In this document: positions 28,338 to 40,300 of the stretch, piece after piece
Position numbering within the stretch: position 1 is the first letter of the stretch
Layout: each line of letters starts with the position of its first letter
Assembly (NCBI GenBank): GCA_963576475.1
Contig: OY754975.1
Span: 21,509,169 to 21,573,168 of the forward strand
Length of the DNA stretch: 64,000 nucleotides
DNA from: Molanna angustata
Taxonomy: Eukaryota; Arthropoda; Insecta; Trichoptera; Molannidae
Reading direction: 5' to 3'
Made by a program: the position numbers and the translations under genes
Notes under the pieces: model-generated
What the model saw: only the letters and a program-made list of their open reading frames with translations
Databases searched by the model: none
Told to the model about the DNA's origin: nothing

Positions 28338-31300
28338 TTATGATTCCACCTTTCTGAATTCAAGCCAGGCTCCTCCGGTAACACGATTGACAATAACATT
28401 AGGATCCACTTCCAGAGGTACTTTGGTCTTGGGAGAGACTCTTATCTCGAAGTTTCTGACGATGTATGACACCATTGTCTTTGAATTAACAATTCCAAGC
28501 CGCATACCTGCAAAACATATTGATTGTAAATCTCTCTATATTTTGAATAGATTTTTAATAATTTAGTAAATTATAACATTCATAACAGCTAAAATTTTTT
28601 GCCCAGATTGACATACATCAGTCAGATGACAGATCACTCTTTATGAAAAAAAAATTATTATTAAAAAAAAACAACAGAACTTAAAAAAGATACAATAATA
28701 AATAATGTTTAAGATCGACAAATTTAATTTGGAAAAGTGATGTATTTATTTACTCAATTATTATTATTTTTTTATTTATTTATGAAGGAAACATACAGTT
28801 TTATAAATATATTGTAATGGTAGAAAATAATAATCAAATAAACCAGCAAAATTTCCATAATGGTTTACAATAAGATACTTTGTGAAGAAAAATAACTTTA
28901 GCTATAGCAGAAGGAATAATAAACAAGATTGAAATAAAACATAAAAAAAACAATAAAATAAATAACCAATAATTATGTCATACAAAATAAAGTATATACA
29001 ACGTTTGCCCTTAAGTACTTAAGTTAAATTAAATATTACAACTTAAAATTTATGATCCCCTGGAAAACTCGATGAAATGTCTGAAACTCCGAGCATACCC
29101 GTTTTCTTCAATGAAAATTATTCAAAAATTGAAGGAAAATATTGACTATTATTAAAAAAACTTTTGTAAAAAAGTAGCGCAATATAAAAGCGTTGACTAG
29201 GAATCGCAATATTTTTGTGGAAAATGGAAAAATAATTATTATATTTTTTCTCACCAACGCAGATTCTGGGCCCATCTCCAAATGGCAAGAAGGAATACTT
29301 GGTAATGTTGCCTTTGGACTCTTCTGAGAATCTCTCTGGATCGAATGTGTCGGGGTCGGGGAAGTACTCTGGGTTGGTCTGCGTGGCGAAGTTAGGGATG
29401 GTCACTGCCATTCCCACTGGCACCTTGAAGGGCTTGCCTCCGGGTCTTGAAGGTGGTAACTCGAAGGGTTTCGTGCACACCTTGCTCATCGTGAATATCG
29501 GAGGGTGCTTCCTAAGAGTCTCTGATAATTGAAACAAAAAAAAAACTTATTTATTGCGAAAATGGATGAAAGTAAATGGATAACATGAGTGCTGGCATGC
29601 AGGTTTTTGACCGAGTGATTCTACAGTATAAACGATGTGTGCATTATAATTCAATACACATTAAAACTAATCAAATTATGACTATTACAGAAAACCATAA
29701 AATGAAACATAAAATCCATAAAATGTAGATATATTACAAATGTAAAAAAAATACTTGGTATTAGTTCTATTGAAATTTATTTGATTATAGACGCGTTTCG
29801 TGCAAGGCACATCGTCAGAATAATACTCTATAAGAGTGAGACTAGTGGTTATATATCAAATTTACATGACAGGTGTGTAAAAATGTTGGTTTTTGAACAC
29901 TTGAGAAATAAGTTATATAATGCAAATTAATCTATACAAATCTAATCTGTAAATAAAATCATCGCAAAAAATCTATAAAGAAAATCATCGCTGATCTCTT
30001 GAGAAAAAAAACATTTAATAATAATAATGAACACTTCCATGCACCCTGCGTAAGTTTATTGCCGTACGGCAATTTCTTCCAACTAACCAGTGTTTCCAGC
30101 CCAGAGAAGCAATATTTGCGTGAGAAATAAATATAAATAAATTTCTCCTCTGCTGGGAATCGAACCCAGGACGCCCGCATAGAAACCGAACGGCTTACCA
30201 ACTGTGCCATAAATGCTTATGCTATAGGTGAAAAATCGGTCGAGGCAGGGATAACACTCGTGATCACTGGATTATTAGCCCAGCGCGCTAACCGCTCTGC
30301 CATCGACCCATCTTTATGTATGTATTTTTTGACCATATCACTCTAAAGTCTGGGGTCCCTCAAAATGGTGTTCTGTCCCTTCTTTTACTCTGGGGTAGGA
30401 AGTTTGTCGACCTCCGCGTGGGTCTACCCCGGGTAAAGCTAACAGACAGACGCATGGAAAATGAATTTAAATAAATTTCTCCTCTGCTGGGAATCGAACC
30501 CAGGACGCCCGCACAGAAACCGAACGGCTAATATACTATTTTGATAACAAAAAATGTATCTTATAAGTTTATAATTCGTTTACTTTGTACACATTTTAAA
30601 TGAATTTGCAGACGTTCAACTGGATAACATTTCAAGCAAGTTGGTGTATGAGTACAGTTGTTTTAACTTTATCAGTGACAGAAATTTCTCAGCTAAAAAA
30701 TCATTTAGGAACGATGCTGTAATCACACAGGATGTATTTTTTCCTAAGAAAAGAGCACAATGTATTTTAAAATGACGTATTTTTCGCTACATTGTCCAGC
30801 TTTATTTAAAACGTCTATTCAGATATAAAGTACCCACGTCTCAATCTCAGAATATTTAAAGAATATAAAAATTTATATCTTACCAAGCATAATCATTTCC
30901 AAATATGGCATTTTCAGGATATTTTCGTAATTGAGTTTTCCGTCGTTTTCAGCTGCTGTGTCTATTATTTCCTGGCGAAGTCTGGTTTGAACATGAGGAT
31001 TTGCCGCCATCTACAAAACACAGTATTACAGAATTTCACAGTATTACAGTATTGGTTGTTTATTTCTTTTATATTTTTTATTTTTATTATTTGTGTATTA
31101 CAGCATTTCTTATGTGGCTAACTGATTATAGGAAATTATATCCTTTTTATTTTATAACACTGCATTATAATTTAGTATACGTATTTGAAATCATTGGTTT
31201 ATTTTATATCTAGGTAAGTAATACAAGTCACCCAGCACTATTACCATCGCTAAAAATTTGAATATTTTTAAAATAACAATCACTTTTAAGTTAAATTGTA

Positions 31301-34300
31301 AGAACGAAGGGCTCAGTAGTTGTATAAAAATCTACTAAAGATTGTCTGGAATTTAAGAATGATCGATGGGACTTGGATATTGGATAGTGATTTTTTTATA
31401 CTACGTCATTTTCGTAATAGCTTTACATGAAGAATAATGAGACTAAATAAAATTACTGCATACATCATTAATCCTCACTATATATTTATTATACCTATCT
31501 AAGAAGCTTTTTTAAGTATTTTTGTCATTTGTCATTCTACTCATTTCGAGTTCAATTTGGGGGACAAGTCTGGTTCGACGGGCGAAATCAAAATATATTG
31601 TATGACATCTAATTATATTGTAGAACTCCATATAATAATTATATCCATGATATGGGTAACCACGAGGGTTTTGATTTCGCCGATTGAACCAGACTTGCCC
31701 CCTTGATTTCTTTTACAAAATAAAAAAAATAAATAAACATAATTCCTACCTCGTAAAGCATAAAAGCAACCACTCCGCTGGAAGTTTCAATAGCATCAGT
31801 AAACATAGCAAAAACACGTCCAGCTACTTCTAAGTCATCAACTAAAAGAATAATAAGTACCTATATAATATTACACAACTTAAAAATGATTTACGACCCT
31901 TTTTTCCTATAAAAAAGTCTTAGGAAGGTGTAGGGAAGTTAAAATTTGTGGTTGTGGTTTTTTTTTATATCTCGATAACACCTATCTTTCAATCCGTAAC
32001 CAACCATACAAATTTAGAAAATTTTATTTAAATCGCTTGAGCGGTTTCGGAGATTAGCGTGTACGAACATCGGGACACGAGATTTTTATAAATCAAGATA
32101 CATCATCATCATCGCGTTGTCATCTGTAGGGTAGACAAAAAAAAACGTCACACCATCTTGACAAGCATACATCATCTTATTTACCGTCTAATTCACGCTT
32201 ATTAGTTATTATCATGCTTATTCAAGAACGTATTGACATTTCCGTCTTCAAAATATCATTCACCATGGTTCAAGCTATCATTCACAATGATTATGCCATC
32301 ATTTCCACAGCCAATTCCTGCGTTTTGTTGAATATATTTTAGCATATAGGTATGTACTATTTTAGCGTTGATTTTTGTCATTGTTTGTCATTATCTGATA
32401 TATTAGTGCACCACTCTCTCCATTTTCTGCCATAACTATTCTTATTTCGGTTATATTAACAAAAAATATTAAATAGTTGACTGGGGCTACTCATGACACA
32501 TTCTTAATACGCACTTAACTTGCCTTAATCTTAAAAATGTATAAATCAGTACTCGATCATCATCTCAATCCAATATTAATCTTTATCTACATTTTTTATT
32601 ATGAAAAAATGTTAATATCAACGTTTAATATGAAATTTTCATTAATTTGTGCATAAATTTATACAAGTATTTAATTAATTTGAAGCTCAAAGATCTCTAA
32701 ATTCTGAAATAGATCTTAAACTTATGTTGATCAACTTCATCGTAAAACCACGAAAACATTCATCAATTTTATGTTATAAAAATATATATTTCACCTTTAT
32801 CAGTCGTCATTAGACTCTCGAAAAAGTCATTTTTAAGGAATCCATGTTTTCTTCTCACGTCTATAACGTTTTTTGTAATTTCTAATAATCTTTTTTCCAT
32901 CGTTTTATTTACAAAACTAAAAAAATAAACAAAACATTTTACAATCAAGAGAATCTGGGTGGTTAATTTATTTTGAATATAGCAATTAGAATTGATTGAA
33001 TAACCTGCTTCCGATGATTTTATGCACCCAGGGAGTAATAATATAGAAGATGTTCATGAGGCCTGCCCAGAAATCTGACACAAAGACATTCCTGGAGGTT
33101 GATATGAACAAGTTGTCAGGGTCCTTGAAAGAATTCACTTGAAGTCCCAGGACACCGTTCACAATTATGTCAGTTAGACATTTGGCAGACATCTAGAATA
33201 TATGTGAAAAATTCAAAGCATATAATGTCAAATATTTTAATTCATCTGGTTTGTCTACAAGACGGCAATACTTCAAGTTTTGATAACGTTTTAATAATAC
33301 AAAATATTTATCGGCGAAATAAATTAAAATGTCGTAGGTAAAATGGAATCTAAAATATAGTATTTGTAATTCAATTATTTTAATAAAATGTGTGATTTAA
33401 GTTATAAATAAGTGGTGTTAAACAAATTGTTATTGTTTACTATTTCATTTCAAATATAATTGTGCTCAATCGAATCATCTAATGCCCTCTTAAACGAAAG
33501 AATTTACATGGAAATATTATAAGAGATGGCGATAACAATTGACTTACCAAAAGAATTTGCCTTGAAATATTACAAGAGATAGCGATAGCAATCGACTTAC
33601 CAAAAGAATTTACATTGAAATATTACAAGAGATGGCGATAGCAATTGACTTACCAAAAGAACGTCCAGTGGTTCTTTGGGATTATGCTTAACATGTTCGT
33701 TAAGATATTCCACCATGGTGTTGCACTTGTCGTGTAGGACTTCTTGCATGGCCTTCAACTTGTTAGATGTCATTGCTGCAGACCAATGTGACCGGCGCAC
33801 CTTCCATTCCTCACCAGTCACCATGAAGATGTTTCCGGCCAGAATGGGATCAACTTCTTTGTCAACCTGTAATCAATTTCTAGTTTAAATTAGGATGGGC
33901 ATCGATGATCTATCATCTACATAATTAGTAGGTACATAATATTTAAATAACTACATTTAACTATTGAACGATTATTCTTAAACATGTCGAATAACATAGA
34001 CATCATTATTATATATTTTATTATGAAAATTTATTAATTCTTCAGTCATTTTATGAAAGTGATGTGCCTTTTTAGCAATTTGAAAATAAAAATATCAAAT
34101 ATTAAGTTTCCTGAGTTTGGGGTCACTTTAAAATTTTTGACCTTTAAAAAAAATGAGAAGCACTACTTATTCAGATGTCCTTCAAAATAAAATGAGGTCT
34201 AAGTGAGTATTAGATATATATATTTGCAAAATTTGAATAAAATCGAATGAGTACTTTAGTCTATAACCAATAAAGTAGAAAAACATGCCGTACATAGCAG

Positions 34301-37300
34301 AATTTTAGAATAAAATCTCACCATATTTTTTATTTAATTAAATTTAAAGTACATGTATAAAAACGAGTGGGTTGTGGCTAACGCTAAACTCCTCGCTAAC
34401 AAGTCATTCTATAAAGTGTTCAAATTTTGTATGGAAAATTTTCAGCAATTTCATGAAATGAGTTTGTTGAATTATTTTTTATTCAAATATTTTATTATGA
34501 AAACTTGATAACTATTCAATGCCATTTTATGAAAGCGATTCAGTTTGGGGTCACTTTGAAATATTTGACAGTTTTGAAATATTTGACAAAAAATTGAGAA
34601 CCACTATTCATATATTGTTCAAAATCTAATGAGGTCTAAGCGAGTATTAGATATACATATTTGCAAAATTTGAAAAGAATGGAATGAGTACTTTACTCTA
34701 TAATCGATAAAGTAAAATAAACACGCCGTACATAGCACAAAACATATATCACGCAGCACATAGCATACACACACAGATACATTGTGATGAAACTTTCAGA
34801 ATACAATCTAAGCATCATACTAGTTGATAATCTGCAATAAAAAATATCATTAAAAAAAGCGAAATCATAACTTCCCACTACATCCCCTTGGGTTAGTGAG
34901 GAGTAAAAAACAAAACTTGTATGTGTTAACGGGATACACAATTGACCCACTATATTTTGTCTATTACTCGCCACAATTGCCCGGACAATTGGTCGTAGCC
35001 GATTGGCCTTGGACAATTGGCCGTACGCCCTTTTTACCGTATGGACAATTTATCGTGAGGACAATTGGCCGTGAGGACAGTTGGCCGTGAGGACAATTGG
35101 CCGTGGGGACAGTTGGCCGTGAGGACAATTGGCCGTGGGGACAGTTGGCCGTGAGGACGATTGGCCGTGGGGACAGTTGGCCGTGAGGACAATTGGCCGT
35201 GAGGACAATTTATCGTATGGACAATTGACCGTATGGACAATTCACCGTGCGGAAACTATTTTTAGCATCAGAAAATTTTTTCTTTCTTTTTTCGTTTGAG
35301 TTAAATAAATTGCGTGAATAAAAAAATGTTCGTTTATGGCGACGAACCGATTACCTTATTTTTTTATTTCAAGATACTAGGAGAAATCCAATATGTCGAC
35401 AGTGATTTAAACGAAATTTTACAAAATAAGCGGTATTTATGTAGTTCTAATTTGCTATATTTTGAGATATAAGAAGACGTCTGTTTTTAGACATACGGTA
35501 AAAAAGTGCGTACGGCCAATTGTCCACGGCCAATCGGCTACGGCCAATTGTCCGGACACGCTAAATAGGGACTTACATGAAAATCGTTATTAGGAAAACT
35601 GGTGAATTCTTTGACAAGCACATCTTTAATAATGTCCAGATCCCTTATGACTAAGGTTGGTGTCCTTAACTTGAAGAATCCGAAATATGACACATTATTG
35701 AATTTTCTAAAAAAAAAAAAAATTATATATTGTAGGTACATTCTCACCACTCGCGACCAGTTTTCACCCATCCCCTCCCTACCGATACTAAGGGCGAATA
35801 TGAAATATATTTTAACAAAAAAATGAGTTTAATACGAGATGAAAACACAAGTGAAAAAATGTCTGATTTTGAACTATATGCTTTACATAATTAAAGATTT
35901 GTAAATGAAAAAATCTATATCGTGTTCTGCGCCTAGTTTTATGCAATATGTATTGTGCACAAATTGTTGTATAATTTTCGCCAAACATCTTGAACGAGCT
36001 TCCGGTTGCGCAGAGTGCAAATTTGTGTATTTTTGCTTCGTTGATTTACGTGCAAATCGCCCCCCTTTACGGCTAAAATTTCATGATATTTGGCTACAAC
36101 ACTACCTATTTTTTAGAATTCCATTAGGTATAAATTTATTAGAAATACCTAATACAAGCACATTTTTTTAGATCGTGCAAAATATAATATTTAATATATT
36201 TTGCCTATGAGATCAAGAGTTAGTGACTGCCAGACTTACGTCACAGTATAAAGGCTGTTTTTCTATTTAAGGATACCATAGCAGGTAATAACGATTGGAT
36301 ATTACATACCCTGACTATTGGTGACTTTCCCAAGTACCTAACAGCCTTCGAAAAGTGTAAAATTGCTATTTTAACATTTCAGTTTTGAAGCATAGTAGCG
36401 TTAAGCGTGATTTTTTTTTATATGTTCTACGGTAGACCATTAGAAATCACATCCATTTACTTACAATATGAGTATTTGAATCCCCCTGACATATTTCAAG
36501 TTTATTAAATTGTTATTGTAATTGGCTTTGTGCAATACCAATTACAATATAGTTATTTGCGAAAGCCACAAGTGCTCAGTGTTCATAGTATCCAATCGTC
36601 GTTACCTGTATCCTTACACAGAAAAAACAGCCTTTATACTATGACGTAAGACGTAAGTCTGGCAGTCGCTGGATCTTGCTCTATATATTCATTTCGTTCT
36701 ACTACTGTAGGTGTCGATTCTACTACTGTAGGGGCAGTTTGCACATATTTCAACAGTAGCGTCTAGTCCCAGCTTTTATTTTCTATATACATTCTTAGGT
36801 TAGGCTTAAGTTTGTTTATTATAATAATAGCTTTATAAATTGAATTATAAATTATTATAATTGAAATTTTTAATTTTTTTTTGAATTTTCGCATTTAATA
36901 TAAAATTTCACAGCTCATTTGACTTAATACTACGAGATCTCAACCAATCAGAGAGCCAACCGGAAACTTTGACTTACTTAACCGGAAACAGGTGAATGCG
37001 GATTGTAAACGCTAGAAGTAAAAAGACACAAATTTTCTAACTGTGCATCCACGTGATGGGTTTAATGTGTTTTATGATTACTATACATAGTAAAAAACAT
37101 GATCAAAAACTTATTTTGAATTACAAAACTTTCGTTGCTACTCAGTTTGATTGAAACAATATTATAAAATTAATTTGTGCTTTGCACGCAGCAGTTGAAA
37201 TTTATGTTGTTTTTAAGACAGGTTTAAATAATTTCAATAAACATTTTTTTTAATCAATAAATAAACTTTTATACAAATAAATAAATAATTAAAAAACCAA

Positions 37301-40300
37301 TATGTAAGTATATCCAGTTGCGAAATTGCTTATAGAAGCAATTGCCTCTTGGCTTGCCTATGAATATTATGTTAAAAAATTCAAGACCTAATATTTTTTT
37401 GACAGTTTTATTGAAACCATACTACAAGATTAAAAATTGAACCTTATGTAGATACGATGCTTGACAGGGCCACAAATGTATATATTATTTTGGTATGTGA
37501 TTTTAAAATATTTTCATGGACACTCAAATGAACAACGATGCTAAAAAACATTTAATTATTTCCCAATTTTCGTTCAGGGTTTGCCTAGTCCGAAGGTTCG
37601 AGGTACGCCCCTGAGTATATCTTATCTATAAATAAATGTATTTGGTGTCCACTTATATAAAGTGATATTTAGAATGAATGATAAACAAACAAATAATCGT
37701 CCTTTTTGAATGATTCTAAAAATATCTACTATGCATACCAATATACATTGATTTTTAATGTGATAAAACCCAATAGAAAAAAATATATATTAGAAATATA
37801 GTAAAGATAAATATCACAATGACATAATCTAAACTATCTTATCATGATTTTTTTTTAATATAGATCGAACATGTTTTATTTTTAATCGCGATCATAATTA
37901 GGTACATAGATCATTAGGTACTAATAAATCTAGTGATCTTTTTAAGCGGTTCCCAAGCTACGAGTGTTTTTTTTTCATTCAATTAATATTACTTTAGCGA
38001 TTTGATATATTTTAATTGAAGCGACTTATCGTTACTATTTCGTGACAATTATTATTTAATACAACACTTTTTGTCGTTATATATTGAGCGTATAAATTAA
38101 ATATGCTTAAAAAATCTTTTTTTTTTCGTTTTTTCCGACCTCTGTATCATTATTCAAGCCGATTAAACCAGTAATAAGCAATAGAATTGTAAGTATTTAA
38201 GTTATGATCTAGTATAAAAAGTAAAACCATGGACAGGGGTACAAAATCAATACCAAAATCGTTTTGTATAAAATGTAAGATATTGTGGATCAGGATAGCA
38301 GAATTTAGGTATAACTTAAGGACCCGAAGAGCTGACCCTAAAATTCTGCCTAGTTATTTAAATTGTTTCATCCTTTCAATGTCAACACCGCCCATATTGA
38401 GGCGTACATTTGAGTGGCTCTCCCGACTAAAAATCATCAGTTTGGTCCTTCTGACATTCATATTCAAAGCGAAGCGTTCACCAGTGGAGTTGATTTTATT
38501 TAGGAATTGTTGGAGGTTCTCAGCACTATCTGCAAGTAAAACAGTGTCATCTCCTTATATCTGATATTGCTGATGGCTATATCCATATCAGCAAGAGCCT
38601 GTTTGAAAACCAGATCAGAATACAAATTGAATAGTGTAGGTGACAAAACGCATCCCTGCCGGACTCCCCGCTGAATACACTGAGAAGTGACTTCGTTTCT
38701 ATATCGGATTACAAAATTTTGGTCATTCTAAAGAATTTGTCATCTACGCCACAACTTTATTTAATTTCATCCATATTTCAATCAATTCTGAATGTTTTAC
38801 TCTACAAAAGCTTTTTTATAATCAATAAAACAGACAAATATGTCTTTCCATTGGTAATCATTTTTGTAGTTATATATTTATTGTTGTCAGCGCTTCATGG
38901 ATTTCAAAGCCATTCCTAAACCCAAACAACGAGTAGGTATCTGCCCATGTTATAAAGTGCATAAATAAAAAATGTAAATAATAGACAATATAAAATGATT
39001 GAAACATCATTGAGGAACGTAAATCAGATATTTTTTTATTTTATCTTATCATAAATAAATGTTTAATGTAATATATTTACAACCATTTTTAAGAATGTAA
39101 TATGTAATAGTTTGATATAAAAAGAGGTGTATTTTTTCAATGATAACGCAGATTATGTCGAGTCATTGTGAAATTTTAAAAAGAATACCGCACACCTGGC
39201 AAATAACGTAAACAAATAATTATATTAAATCGATCAATGATTTGCTAAAAATAATAAAAGTGTGCAAAGATAAATTATGACAATTCTAATATATGGCTTG
39301 TTATGTAAAAAAAAATATGACGAATTTGTATAAAGATATTATAATGTAAATCAAAAAATAACATCTTTGATTCCGAAGAATAGTGGCGGAGAAAATGGGA
39401 GAAATGAGGTGATTAAACTTAAATTGATGGAAAAAAATGATTATTTTATTTTTTTTTATTCTATTTATTTTGGATATCCAACAGTACAATAGAGTATAAT
39501 GATATTAAAAACAATGAAAAAAAAAACAAGTAAATGTAGACTACGGTACATAATAATAGGACATCATATCAAGTAATTTTTAAAGCTTAACATACAATTT
39601 ACGACAAATGAGAAAAAACAAAATTATAGGATCACACCTGAAACATACAAGGAATAGTACCAAGAGGATTATATTCTAGAATCATAACATGGGATTCTAA
39701 CTTACTTAAGGATCAACGAAGAAGGTGTTGCAACCATTATGGTGACACATACATATACTCATGTATATACTAGAGAGTGGAATTTTGAGTTATGTTATCA
39801 GTGCAAAGTTGGCGCTTTATCGCAATTTTGAACGAGTGTAGAGATTGGGTATGAAAAAAGTCAATGTTATTGAGCAGGTTGTTAAAATTGGAGGTGGCCC
39901 GGTTAGTAAAGAAATTTTTCCTTAGTTTTAGAGTGTGAAAAAAATATTATCATCAGTGTCGTCTTTCTCATTGCGAAGAGTCGTGACCAGCCTCTCTCGT
40001 CATCATGATGTTGTTGTAAATTATTTATTTATTAATCGTTTGGCAAGGAGTAATATTGCCATAAAATCACACTGATAATATTACGAATGGTAAAGAGATA
40101 TATTGTATGTTTTTCCGCTTAATATTTTTAAAAGTCCGTAGATAATTGGCCTACAAAATCACCGTTATAAACATTTTATGGTATGTAAAATTTTACCATG
40201 CATTTGCTGTTATTGCGTTTTTTTCCCATAGAAATACATAATTTCCAAAACACAAAAAGGACAATTAAACCAACAAAGAGATACAGTAAAAAATCTATTT

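Noticed and set aside
29299..29532. Plus-strand 77-codon frame
   Set aside because: Antisense of P450-B exon 8.
35905..36171. 88-codon frame
   Set aside because: It crosses repeat family Z, whose other copies (57690, 63676) read differently.
38229..38564. Plus-strand 111-codon frame
   Set aside because: The complementary strand encodes recognisable RT sequence (LLADSAENLQQFL), so this frame is a shadow.
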